From NCBI RefSeq assembly GCF_036199905.1, contig NZ_CP108109.1, forward strand, positions 310,001-374,000: a stretch of 64,000 nucleotides of DNA, written 5' to 3'. Source of the DNA: Streptomyces sp. NBC_00223. Lineage in GTDB: Bacteria; Actinomycetota; Actinomycetes; Streptomycetales; Streptomycetaceae. The first letter of the stretch is position 1; each line of letters starts with the position of its first letter. The position numbers and the translations under genes were made by a program. The notes under the pieces are model-generated. The model searched no databases. It saw only the letters and a list, made by a program, of their open reading frames with translations, and was not told the DNA's origin. Of the stretch, positions 50,067 through 58,322 are shown piece by piece.

Positions 50067-51761
50067 GTGGGCACCACTCTCACCGCCGCCGCGCGGATCG
50101 CCGTCGTCCCCGACCCGGTGGGGTCGGGCGGCCGGCTGTGCCCGCTCGCCGACGACGGCACCCCCGCGGGCGCCGCGCACACCGTGCCCGACCTGGCCGC
50201 GGAGGTGGCCCGGCGGGAGGCGGCCGAGGGGCCGCGCTGGGTGTGGCCGGCCACCGACGAGCTGTATCCGTGGCTGCTCGACCGCGGCGCCGTACGGCTC
50301 GCCCGCTGCCATGACGTGAAGCTGGTCGAGTCACTGCTGCTCGCCCAGGAGAACAGACACGGCCGCCCCCGTTCGCTGGGCGCCGCCTGGGCCCGGCTGC
50401 GCGACCTGCCCGAGCCGCCCGACGCGCCGGAGTCCGGCGCGGACGACCAGCCCGTGCTGTTCGCCGCCGACCGGCACCATCTGCCGCCGGACACCGACCC
50501 GTTGACCGCGCTGATCGCCGTCCACGCCGAGCAGCAGCGCCGGATCGCCGCCGGAGAGCACCCGGACCGGATGAGGCTGCTGTGCGCCGCGGAGTCGGCG
50601 GGGGCGCTGGCCGCCGTGGAGATGGGGCGCGACGGCCTGCCGTGGAGCGCCGCCGTCCATGACGAGCTGCTGACCGGGCTGCTCGGCCCCCGCCCGTCCG
50701 GCGGCGCCCGGCCCGCGCTGCTCAACGAGCTGTCGCTGCGCGTCCAGGACGCGCTCGGCCGCCCGTTCAACCCGGACTCCCCCGCCCAGGTGCTGCCCGC
50801 CTTCGCCCGCGTCGGGGTGCGGCTGACCTCGACCCGCTCGCACGAGCTGCGCGGGGTCGACCACCCCGCCGCCGCGCTGCTGCTGCGGTACAAGGAGCTG
50901 TCCCGTATCCACGCCGCGCACGGCTGGGCGTGGCGGGAGTCCTGGGTGCGCGACGGCAGATTCCGGCCGGAGTACGTGGTGGGCGGTGTGGTCTCCGGGC
51001 GGTGGGCGACCCGCGGCGGCGGGGCGCTGCAGATCCCCCGGCTGCTGCGCTCGGCCGTGGTCGCCGACCCGGGGCACCGGCTGGTGGTCGCGGACGCGGG
51101 CCAGCTGGAGCCGCGGGTGCTGGCCGCGATGTCCGGCGACCCGGGGCTCGCCCGGGCGGCGGCCGCCGGGGACCTGTACGCGGCGCTGGCGCTCGACGCC
51201 TTCGCGGGCGACCGGCCGCGCGCGAAGATCGGGCTGCTCGCGGCGATGTACGGGCAGACCAGCGGCGAGGCGGGCCAGTTGCTCGCGGTGATGCGGCGCC
51301 GTTTCCCGGCCGCGCTGGCCCTGGTCGAGTCCGCGGCCCGGGTCGGCGAGGCGGGCGGCGTCGTACGGTCGCAGCTGGGCCGTACGTCCCCCATGCCGTC
51401 CGCCGAGCGCTTTCTCGACGAGAGCGCCGACCCGGAGGACGGCGCCGAGCCCGACCGGCGGGCGGCCCGCTCCTGGGGGCGGTTCACCCGCAACTTCGTG
51501 ATCCAGGCGAGCGCTTCCGACTGGGCGCTGGCCATGCTCGCCGCGCTGCGCCGCCGACTGACCGCCGTGGGTCCGGAGCCCCGGCTGGTGTTCTTCCAGC
51601 ACGACGAGGTGATCGTGCACACCCCGACCCCGCTCGCGGCCGCGGTCGAGGAGGCCGTGACGGCGGCGGGCGAGGAGGCCCGTCGGCTGGTCTTCGGCGC
51701 GACCCCGGTGCGGTTCCCGCTGGAGACGCATGCGGTGGAGTGCTACGCGGACGCGAAGTAG
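50067..51761 (+). CDS. DNA polymerase I-like protein (annotated type: bifunctional 3'-5' exonuclease/DNA polymerase)
   Basis: 564 residues from a GTG at 50067. The polymerase half has motif A VVADAGQLEPRVLAAMSGD (catalytic Asp), O-helix RAKIGLLAAMYGQTSGEAG with the dNTP-binding Arg and Lys but lacking the usual NFG, and motif C VFFQHDEVIVH. The N-terminal 170 residues occupy the place of the exonuclease but show no DxE motif I; HDVKLVESLLLAQ is the only recognisable remnant. The family is small compared with PolA (about 900 residues) and is common in Streptomyces; it may be a repair or translesion polymerase. Its start is not well supported by a ribosome site. Confidence 0.82.
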   Translation: MGTTLTAAARIAVVPDPVGSGGRLCPLADDGTPAGAAHTVPDLAAEVARREAAEGPRWVWPATDELYPWLLDRGAVRLARCHDVKLVESLLLAQENRHGRPRSLGAAWARLRDLPEPPDAPESGADDQPVLFAADRHHLPPDTDPLTALIAVHAEQQRRIAAGEHPDRMRLLCAAESAGALAAVEMGRDGLPWSAAVHDELLTGLLGPRPSGGARPALLNELSLRVQDALGRPFNPDSPAQVLPAFARVGVRLTSTRSHELRGVDHPAAALLLRYKELSRIHAAHGWAWRESWVRDGRFRPEYVVGGVVSGRWATRGGGALQIPRLLRSAVVADPGHRLVVADAGQLEPRVLAAMSGDPGLARAAAAGDLYAALALDAFAGDRPRAKIGLLAAMYGQTSGEAGQLLAVMRRRFPAALALVESAARVGEAGGVVRSQLGRTSPMPSAERFLDESADPEDGAEPDRRAARSWGRFTRNFVIQASASDWALAMLAALRRRLTAVGPEPRLVFFQHDEVIVHTPTPLAAAVEEAVTAAGEEARRLVFGATPVRFPLETHAVECYADAK

Positions 51762-51868
51762 ACCCCCGTACGGGCCCGGTGGCCCGGCCGCCGACCCGGA
51801 GTCGGAGCCGCGACCCGCAACCCCTGAGCCGCGACCCCGGCCCCCGAGCCCGCGAGCCCCGAACATGC

Positions 51869-51932
51869 CTCCGCTCCCCGGCCGCCGCGTGATTGCATCG
51901 CGGGAACCACGCCGCGCGGCCGGGGAGCGGAG
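51869..51932. terminator. Long bidirectional terminator hairpin
   Basis: A perfect 17-bp outer stem (51869-51885 with 51916-51932) encloses a 5-bp inner stem (51887-51891 with 51908-51912) and a 16-nt loop. It lies 17 bp beyond the GH18 stop and 108 bp beyond the polymerase stop, between convergent genes. Confidence 0.75.
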
Positions 51933-51948
51933 AGTCTCGGCCCCGGCC

Positions 51949-53334
51949 TCACCCGCCGTACTGGGCGAAGGTCCGGGTGAAGTCCCACGCCTGCTGCGAG
52001 ACTCCCGAGCACGTGTCGTCGTTCGGGTAGCCGGCGGCGCACGGCCGGTCCCGGTTGGCGGACCAGAAGGTCAGCCGGGCCAGGTGGTGCGCCTGCGCGT
52101 AGGCGAGGATCGTGCGGAAGTCGGCGACGGTGACGGTCTCGTTGTTGTCGGTGATGCCGTTCATCGACGAGATGCCGCTGTGCCGGTACGCCTGGTCGTC
52201 GCTGTAGCCGTAGGCACTCTTGAGGGCGTTCTTCAGGCCGTCGGCCGCCCGGGTGGTGAGCGTGCCCATGTTCTGGCCCGCGCCGCCGAAGTCGAACGGC
52301 ATGATCGTCCAGCTGTCGACGGTGAGCCCGGAGGCGGCCGCCTTGTTGATCAGACCGGTGTCGGGACCGCTCTGGCCGGTGCCGATGGTGACGTAGACGG
52401 CGATGCCCGGGTTGTTGGCCCTGACGGTCTTGAGCGCGTCGACCGTGCGCTGCTGGACGGTGCCGTTGCTGTAGGCGTCGGCCTCGATGTCGATGTCGAT
52501 GGCCTTGAGCCCGTAGGCGCTGATCACCTTCTGGTACGCGCCGGCGAGCGCGCTCGCGCTCGTGCAGGACTGCTCCAGCTTGTTGCCGCTGTAGCCGCCG
52601 AAGGACGGGATGACGTCCCCGCCGGCCGCGCGGATCTTGTTGATGGTGGACTGGTCCACGCCGCCGGTCAGCGCCCGGCCGCCGTCCCACTGCGGGTTGC
52701 AGGTGCCGTTGCTGAGGACGAAGGCGAGGGTGAACCACTTGACGCCGGTCGCGTTCATGATCGTCGTCGGGTCCGGCGGGTTGCCCCAGCCGTTGTAGAG
52801 GTACGGGGCCACGGCCTGCGCGCCGACGGCGGGCGGCGGGGTGGTCGGCGGGGTGCCGCCACCGCCGCCGGGCAGGGTCCACTTCTGGTTGGCGCCTCCG
52901 CCGCAGTCCCAGATCTGGAGCCGGGTGCCGTTGTCCGAGCTGGGGCCGGTGGCGTCGAGACACCGGCCGGAACCGGAGTTCACCAGCTGCCCGTTGCTCG
53001 CGGTCCACTTCTGCGCGTTGGTGCCGTTGCAGTCGTACAGCTGCACCTTGGTGCCGTTGGCGGTGCCGGCCGAGGTGACGTCCATGCACTTGCCGAGCGC
53101 GCGCAGCGAACCGTCGGAACTGACCGTCCACTGCTGGGCGGTGGTGCCGTTGCAGTCGTAGAGCTGGATCGCGGCGCCGTTGGCGGAGCTCGCGGCGGCC
53201 ACGTCGACGCACTTGCCGCCGTAGCCGGTGATCGCGCCGCTGGCGTCGGCGCCGGAGGCCTGGGTGACGGCGAAGAGGCCGAGGGTGCCCGCGGCGAGCG
53301 CCGCGGTGGCCAGGAGAGAGGTGGTTCGCTTCAT
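51949..53334 (-). CDS. Secreted GH18 chitinase-like enzyme with N-terminal CBM13 lectin domain
   Basis: 461 residues, ATG at 53334. A Sec signal (MKRTTSLLATAALAAGTLGL, cleaved after ASGADA) precedes a ricin-type beta-trefoil (about residues 32-160) with three QxW-type repeats: AAIQLYDCNGTTAQQW, KVQLYDCNGTNAQKW, RLQIWDCGGGANQKW. A Gly/Pro-Thr linker leads to a GH18 barrel with the catalytic motif AIDIDIEAD (about residue 280, DxDxE) and GDVIPSFGGYSG. It should cleave chitin or related GlcNAc polymers outside the cell. Its ATG shares one base with the stop of the upstream GH16 gene (TGATG), so the two are translationally coupled. Confidence 0.9.
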   Translation of the reverse strand: MKRTTSLLATAALAAGTLGLFAVTQASGADASGAITGYGGKCVDVAAASSANGAAIQLYDCNGTTAQQWTVSSDGSLRALGKCMDVTSAGTANGTKVQLYDCNGTNAQKWTASNGQLVNSGSGRCLDATGPSSDNGTRLQIWDCGGGANQKWTLPGGGGGTPPTTPPPAVGAQAVAPYLYNGWGNPPDPTTIMNATGVKWFTLAFVLSNGTCNPQWDGGRALTGGVDQSTINKIRAAGGDVIPSFGGYSGNKLEQSCTSASALAGAYQKVISAYGLKAIDIDIEADAYSNGTVQQRTVDALKTVRANNPGIAVYVTIGTGQSGPDTGLINKAAASGLTVDSWTIMPFDFGGAGQNMGTLTTRAADGLKNALKSAYGYSDDQAYRHSGISSMNGITDNNETVTVADFRTILAYAQAHHLARLTFWSANRDRPCAAGYPNDDTCSGVSQQAWDFTRTFAQYGG

Positions 53335-54641
53335 CAGCCGGTCACGGTCCACTTCTGGTTGGCGCCTCCGGTGCAGCTCCAGATCTGGAGCCGGGTGCCG
53401 TTGGCGGAGCTGTTGCCGGTCGCGTCGAGGCACTTGTTCGCCGCCGGGTTGACGATGTCGTGGGCGGCGGTGACGGTCCACTTCTGGGCGTTGGTCCCGT
53501 TGCAGTCGTAGAGCTGGACGGGGGTGCCGTCGGCGGTGCCGGCCGCGGCGACGTCCAGGCACTTGCCGAGCGCGCGCAGCGAGCCGTCCGAGCCGACCGT
53601 CCACTGCTGGGCGGCGGTGCCGTTGCAGTCGTAGAGCTGGATCGCGGCGCCGTTGGCGGTGTTCGCCGCGGCGACGTCGACGCACTTGCCCGCGATGCCG
53701 GTGATGGCGTGGCCGCCCCCGCCGGTGCCGCCGCCCGTGCCCCCGGTGCCGCCCCCGCTGTCGCTGGTGGTGACGTGCACGTAGTCCACGACGAGCTGCT
53801 GCGGGAAGGAGGTGCTGCCGTCGGGGTCGCCGGGCCAGTAGCCGCCCACGGCGAGGTTCATGATGATGTAGAAGGGGTGGTCGAAGACCCAGCGGTTGCC
53901 GTGCAGGTCGGCGGGGGTGCGGGTCTCGTAGACATGGCCGTCCACCGACCAGGAGATTGAGTTGGGCGCCCAGTCGACGGCGAAGGTGTGGAAGCCGTCG
54001 GAGAAGCTCTGGCCGTTGGGGAGGCTGTACCCGGCGCCGATGCCGTCCGAGCCGGAGTAGCCGGGGCCGTGGATGGTGCCGTGCACGCTGCCGGGCTCGA
54101 AGCCGACGTTCTCCATGATGTCGATCTCGCCGCTGTTGGGCCATCCGACGGAGCCGATGTCGTTGCCGAGCATCCAGAACGCGGGCCACATGCCCTGGCC
54201 GCGCGGCAGCTTCATCCGGGTCTCGAAGTGCCCGTAGGCCTGGGTGAACTTCTGCGGGGTGGACAGCCGCGCGGAGGTGTACTGACAGGTCCCGTACCAG
54301 CACTGGTAGTTGGCCGGGTTCTCCTTGCGGGCGGTGATCACCAGGTCGCCCTGGCCGTCGAGCGCGGCGTTGTGGGTGCCGCTGGTGTAGTACTCGCGCT
54401 CGTGGTTGTTCACGTTGTCACCGGTCTCGTAGCCCCACTTGGAGCTGTCGACCGCGCTGCCGGCCGGACCGTTGAAGTCGTCGGTGAAGGTCGCGGTGGC
54501 CGCCGCGGGCGCGGCGTCCACGGTGCCCGCCGGGTGGGGGGCGGCCGTCTGCTGGAGCCAGCCGCACATCAGCAGCGCGGCGGCGGCGAGCAGGGCGAGA
54601 GGGCGGGGTCGTACGCGTCGGATGGGGGGTGAGACCGACAT
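53334..54641 (-). CDS. Secreted GH16 beta-glucanase with C-terminal CBM13 lectin domain
   Basis: 435 residues from the ATG at 54641. A signal peptide (PLALLAAAALLMCGWLQQTA region) is followed by a GH16 domain with WPAFWMLGNDIGSVGWP and the catalytic GEIDIMENVG (about Glu171 and Glu176, ExDxxE), as in laminarinases. A Gly/Thr-rich linker GGGTGGTGGGTGGGG then leads to a ricin-type beta-trefoil (about residues 310-435) with QLYDCNGTAAQQW, QLYDCNGTNAQKW and QIWSCTGGANQKW. It probably degrades beta-1,3-glucans such as fungal wall polymers; together with the coupled GH18 chitinase this suggests fungal cell wall attack. Confidence 0.9.
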   Translation of the reverse strand: MSVSPPIRRVRPRPLALLAAAALLMCGWLQQTAAPHPAGTVDAAPAAATATFTDDFNGPAGSAVDSSKWGYETGDNVNNHEREYYTSGTHNAALDGQGDLVITARKENPANYQCWYGTCQYTSARLSTPQKFTQAYGHFETRMKLPRGQGMWPAFWMLGNDIGSVGWPNSGEIDIMENVGFEPGSVHGTIHGPGYSGSDGIGAGYSLPNGQSFSDGFHTFAVDWAPNSISWSVDGHVYETRTPADLHGNRWVFDHPFYIIMNLAVGGYWPGDPDGSTSFPQQLVVDYVHVTTSDSGGGTGGTGGGTGGGGHAITGIAGKCVDVAAANTANGAAIQLYDCNGTAAQQWTVGSDGSLRALGKCLDVAAAGTADGTPVQLYDCNGTNAQKWTVTAAHDIVNPAANKCLDATGNSSANGTRLQIWSCTGGANQKWTVTG

Positions 54642-54731
54642 GCCGGACTCCTCGGTCGGGACGGCGGAAAGCCAGGAACGGTCATGCTCCTGACAGACAG
54701 TGAGGGCGCAGTACACCCTCGGAGACTTACG

Positions 54732-54782
54732 TCACGTCTTAGTTCAGGACGTGATTTAAATGGCGTGGATGAGGGCCGTCAA
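54732..54782 (-). promoter_or_regulatory. GH16-GH18 operon promoter with overlapping palindrome
   Basis: Minus strand: -35 TTGACG (54777-54782), 18-bp spacer, -10 TAAATC (54753-54758). A perfect 7-bp inverted repeat TCACGTC (54732-54738) / GACGTGA (54748-54754), 9-bp centre, overlaps the -10 and the expected transcription start. The same layout recurs upstream of the GH30 gene. Confidence 0.65.
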
Positions 54783-54805
54783 TACTTCCGGCAAAGGTCT
54801 GTACC

Positions 54806-55783
54806 TTAAAGTTGGCGACGCCGCACCAGCACCGCCAGCACCACGACCCCCGGGATCAGCGGCAACCAGGCCGTGACCAGCCGGTAGCCGAGCACGGCGG
54901 AGGTCGCGGTGACCGCCGAGGCGCCGGCGGTCACCAGGGCCAGTCCGAGCGCCGCGTCGAGCGAGCCGAGCCCGGCCGGGGTGGGCAGCCAGCCGGTCGC
55001 GGTGCTCGCGCACAGATACGCCGCCACGACCCCGCTGACCGGGACCGGAGCGTGCACCGCGCGCATCACCGAGACCACCACCGCCGCGTGCATCGCGGGG
55101 AAGGCCAGCGAGCCGCCCCACAGCGCGGCGATCCGCGGCCGCATCCGGTGCAGCGCCCGTACGTCGTGCGCCACCGAGGCGGTGAACTCCCGCAGCCGGG
55201 AGCCCAGTCCGCGCGCGCAGCGGGTCAGCAGACAGCCGGCCGCCACGGCCACCAGCACGCCCGCCGCGATGAGCACCGGGTGGTCCGGCAGGTTCCGCCG
55301 CCCGTGCACGACCCGGCGGATGCTCAGCGCGCCGGGGAAGAGCGCGAGCACGGCGACCAGCAGCGCGACCCGGGCGATCACGGCTGCGGCCGCCCGGATC
55401 GCGAGCGCGGCGACCGCGCGGGTGGCGCTCAGGCCCCGGCGGACCAGGAAGCGCAGATTCACCGCGTTGCCGCCGAGCCCCGCGGGCAGGACGTGGTTGG
55501 CCGCCGAGGCGGCGAACTGCGCGGCCAGCAGCCCTCCCGCCGGCAGGCGTTCGACGACCGCGCCCTGCTGGGCGGCCGCCGCGCACACCCAGGTGAGGAA
55601 GGCGGCGCAGCAGGCCACCGTCAGCCACTCCCCGTCGGCTGCGCCGAGCCGCCGCGCGCTGGAGTCGATCAGCGACCACTCGCTCACCACGACCGCCGCG
55701 ACGACCACCACCGGCAGCACCACGGCCGCCGAGCGCACGGAGTTCCGCCGCCAGACGGCTCCCTCGTTGCGGGCGATCGACAC
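54806..55783 (-). CDS. Lysylphosphatidylglycerol synthase TM-region / UPF0104-type membrane protein
   Basis: 325 residues from a GTG at 55783 with GAGGAG upstream; the frame is open further but without support. About eight transmembrane helices are present, with the family's NHVLPAGLGGNAVNLRFLVRRG (quoted in part: LPAGLGGNAVNLRFL) and TGWLPTPAGLGSLDAALG patterns typical of the MprF/AglD-like flippase domain. The catalytic transferase domain of MprF is absent, so only lipid flipping or polyprenyl-linked transport is likely. The substrate is unknown. It lies upstream of the GH16 gene on the same strand, but the GH16 gene has its own promoter right after this stop. Confidence 0.8.
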   Translation of the reverse strand: MSIARNEGAVWRRNSVRSAAVVLPVVVVAAVVVSEWSLIDSSARRLGAADGEWLTVACCAAFLTWVCAAAAQQGAVVERLPAGGLLAAQFAASAANHVLPAGLGGNAVNLRFLVRRGLSATRAVAALAIRAAAAVIARVALLVAVLALFPGALSIRRVVHGRRNLPDHPVLIAAGVLVAVAAGCLLTRCARGLGSRLREFTASVAHDVRALHRMRPRIAALWGGSLAFPAMHAAVVVSVMRAVHAPVPVSGVVAAYLCASTATGWLPTPAGLGSLDAALGLALVTAGASAVTATSAVLGYRLVTAWLPLIPGVVVLAVLVRRRQL

Positions 55784-56148
55784 GGGCACTCCTCGGCGCG
55801 TGGGGCCCACCCGCGCCGCAGCCCGGGCCGGGCGGCGCGGGCCGTCGGCAGGGTGGAAAAGGGCAGGGAAGGACGTGCGGAACAGGCGGGGGCACCGGCG
55901 ACAAAGCGGGACCTGCGCCGATTCGTCCAGAGTAGGCGGCGCCGCCCCCGGGAGCCGCGCGGCGCACCGCCGTCCGGGACGATCACCCGCACCGGCCGGG
56001 CACGTACGCCCGCAACAACCCTGCCCCGCCCGGCCCGCGGGCATGCCGAGTCGCCGGTCCGCGACGAACGCGGACCGGCGACTGCTTCCTTCAGCGCGGC
56101 CGGGCGGCGGTGAGAGGTCCGCCCCCGGCCGTCCGGGGGGTCAGTGGA
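55784..56148. other. Intergenic region of 365 bp
   Basis: No supported gene lies here. The half nearer GH30 contains a strong hairpin (56049-56083). The half nearer the membrane-protein gene is very GC-rich with GGGCCC-like words and holds its ribosome site at the edge; I did not find a clear -35/-10 pair. Confidence 0.7.
56049..56083. terminator. Terminator hairpin after the GH30 gene
   Basis: A perfect 15-bp stem (56049-56063 with 56069-56083) around an ACGAA loop, starting 66 bp beyond the GH30 stop. It isolates the GH30 gene from the downstream membrane-protein gene on the same strand. Confidence 0.75.
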
Positions 56149-58068
56149 TCAGGCGGCGGGCGCCTGCCACTGCTGGTTGGCGGCACCGGTGCAGTCCCAG
56201 ATCTGCAGCCGGGTGCCGTTGGCCGAACTGGGCCCCGTCGCGTCGAGGCAGCGGCCCGACTGGGGGTTGACCAGGGTGTTGTTCGAACCTCGCGTCCATT
56301 GCTGCGAACCGGTGCCGTTGCAGTCGTACAGCTGCACCTGGGTGCCGTTGGCCGTGCCCGCGCTGGCGACGTCCAGGCACTTGCCGAGCGCCTGGAAGGT
56401 CGTGCCGGAGGCGGTCCACTGCTGGGCGGCGGTGCCGTTGCAGTCGTAGAGCTGGATCGCGGTGCCGTTGGCGGAGCTCGCGGCGGCGACGTCCACGCAC
56501 TTGCCGCCGTAGCCGGTGATCGTGCCGGTGTGGCCGGAGCCGGGGTTGCTGCCGCCGCCGCCGTTCGCCTGGGTGCCGGACCAGGTGAAGGTGGCCGAGG
56601 CGCCGCCGGGGACGGAGTACGCGAAGGACTCGTTGCCCCAGTTGACGCGCAACTGCTGGGCGGAGGAGGACTCGTTGTAGGCGACCAGGGCCTTGGAGCC
56701 GTCCGGGTTGCGCCAGGCGACGTTGCGGATCGTGGAGTTGTCGTTGGAGGAGATCCGGTAGGCGCCCGGCTTCACGAACTTGGTGAGCTGGCCCATCGTG
56801 TAGTACTCGACGGTGTAGTCGACCTGCCCGCTGCGGCTGTCGCCGTTGTGCACGGTGACCAGGCCGGTGCAGGTGCCGCAGCCGCCGTTGTGCGGACCCA
56901 TGTTCTGGTCGACCGCCAGGCTCCACTTGATCCAGCTCTGGCCCCAGTTGCGGGTGTAGTCGATCAGGTTCTCCATGTCCTCCTTCTGCTGGTTGCCGAT
57001 CCAGGTGCCACCGGAGTGCTCGGTGTCGAAGGCGGGGACGCCGGGGTACTTGTTGTGGATCGTGGTCTGCTCGGAGACATTGCCCCCGTAGCCGTGCCAG
57101 GCGATGCCGCCGAAGTTGGAGTCGCTGCGGATGGCCGCGTCGTCCACGGTGGGGGCGCCGTAGCCGTCGTAGGTGTCCCAGTTCCAGTCCAGCGCCAGCA
57201 CCTTGGTGGACAGACCCGCCGTGTGCAGCGCGGGCAGCAGGTTGGTCTTGGTGAAGTACGCCAGCCCGGAGCCGTTCCACTGCGCCGAGGGGTAACCGCC
57301 GCAGCAGGTGGGCTCGTTCTGCACGGTGACGTAGTCGATCGGCACGCCCTGCGCCTGGTACGCCTGGAGGTACTTGACGAAGTACTGCGCGTAGGCGGCG
57401 TAGTACTGCGACTGGAGCCAGCCCTGGCTGTAGGCGCCGCTGTCCTTCATCCACGGCGGCGGGGTCCAGGGGGTGCCCATGACCTTGACGTTGGGGTTGA
57501 GCTGGCGGGCCTGCTTGGTGAGCGGGACCACGTCGGCCAGGTCGTGGGAGATGGAGAAGTGCGCGAGCGTCGGGTCGGTCTGCCCGGCCGGCATGTCGTC
57601 GTAGGTGTAGTTGCCGCGGGCCAGGTCGGAGGCGCCCATCGGGTTGCGCAGGAAGCCGACACCGATGCCGTTGACCGGGTCGAAGAGCTTCTGCATGACC
57701 GTGTTGCGGGTCGAGGCGGACAGCGCGCCGCTGGAGTTGAGCAGCCAGGCGGCGGTGTCGGTGAACGAGGCGCCGCCGCCGGTGAACTGCTGGTAGGTGG
57801 TGTTCTCGTCCACGGTGACGTTCTGGCCGGAACCGCCCGTGCCCGAGGCGAAGGAGACCGGGGCCTGCTGTTCGAGGCCCTTGACGACGTTGCGGCCGCC
57901 GGAGTCGTTGGTGGTGGTGAGGTAGACCTGGACGCTCTCGCCCGCGGCGTGCGCGACGGTCGGTACGGCCAGCATGGGGGTGATCGCCGCCGCGGCGGCG
58001 GTGAGCACGCCGACGAGCGTGCGCCGGAGGTGGAATCCGCCCGCTCGTGGGCGGGTTGCTGAGCTCAT
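56149..58068 (-). CDS. Secreted GH30 glycosidase with C-terminal CBM13 lectin domain
   Basis: 639 residues from the ATG at 58068 with AAGGG upstream. A twin-arginine-like signal (HLRRTLVGVLTAAAAAITP, cleaved after AHA) directs export. The GH30 barrel shows NPMGASDLARGNYTYDD, KVMGTPWTPPPWMK, the acid/base in VTVQNEPTCCGG (about Glu252) and the nucleophile in FDTEHSGGTW (about Glu349). Substrate in the family ranges over beta-1,6-glucan, beta-1,6-galactan, glucuronoxylan and glucosylceramide; the context with GH16 and GH18 fits beta-1,6-glucan. A Gly/Ser linker leads to a ricin-type beta-trefoil (residues about 510-639). It lies downstream of a LacI regulator gene. Confidence 0.9.
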   Translation of the reverse strand: MSSATRPRAGGFHLRRTLVGVLTAAAAAITPMLAVPTVAHAAGESVQVYLTTTNDSGGRNVVKGLEQQAPVSFASGTGGSGQNVTVDENTTYQQFTGGGASFTDTAAWLLNSSGALSASTRNTVMQKLFDPVNGIGVGFLRNPMGASDLARGNYTYDDMPAGQTDPTLAHFSISHDLADVVPLTKQARQLNPNVKVMGTPWTPPPWMKDSGAYSQGWLQSQYYAAYAQYFVKYLQAYQAQGVPIDYVTVQNEPTCCGGYPSAQWNGSGLAYFTKTNLLPALHTAGLSTKVLALDWNWDTYDGYGAPTVDDAAIRSDSNFGGIAWHGYGGNVSEQTTIHNKYPGVPAFDTEHSGGTWIGNQQKEDMENLIDYTRNWGQSWIKWSLAVDQNMGPHNGGCGTCTGLVTVHNGDSRSGQVDYTVEYYTMGQLTKFVKPGAYRISSNDNSTIRNVAWRNPDGSKALVAYNESSSAQQLRVNWGNESFAYSVPGGASATFTWSGTQANGGGGSNPGSGHTGTITGYGGKCVDVAAASSANGTAIQLYDCNGTAAQQWTASGTTFQALGKCLDVASAGTANGTQVQLYDCNGTGSQQWTRGSNNTLVNPQSGRCLDATGPSSANGTRLQIWDCTGAANQQWQAPAA

Positions 58069-58136
58069 GGTCGTTGCCCTTCTCGGCAGTGGCATGGGCC
58101 TGACATGACCAACCGTGCAGCGAGGGGGTCCGCACG

Positions 58137-58205
58137 CTTGTTTCACTACTTGTTTCACGACTTATATCGCGACGTGATTTAACTAGCGCGCCATGGGGCC
58201 GTCAA
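58137..58205 (-). promoter_or_regulatory. GH30 promoter with palindrome and tandem repeats
   Basis: Minus strand: -35 TTGACG (58200-58205), 18-bp spacer, -10 TAAATC (58176-58181), then TCACGTC and GTCGTGA with a 9-bp centre, one mismatch from a perfect palindrome. Downstream GTGAAACAAG occurs twice (58137-58146 and 58149-58158, 12-bp period). The first part matches the GH16 promoter closely; the second repeat is specific to GH30. Confidence 0.65.
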
Positions 58206-58246
58206 GATGCCGGACGGGGTTCACAACCGTGAAACACAATGAAACA

Positions 58247-58276
58247 GGCCCGACGTCATGGGACATACGTCGGGCC
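58247..58276 (-). terminator. Terminator hairpin after the LacI gene
   Basis: A perfect 10-bp stem (58247-58256 with 58267-58276) with a 10-nt loop, 46 bp beyond the LacI stop. On the minus strand it is followed by a T-rich TGTTTCATTGTGTTT stretch, as in a classical terminator. Confidence 0.7.
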
Positions 58277-58322
58277 GTGCGGGGTGACCTGCGGAGCAGT
58301 GGTCCAGACCGTTGAAAACCGG

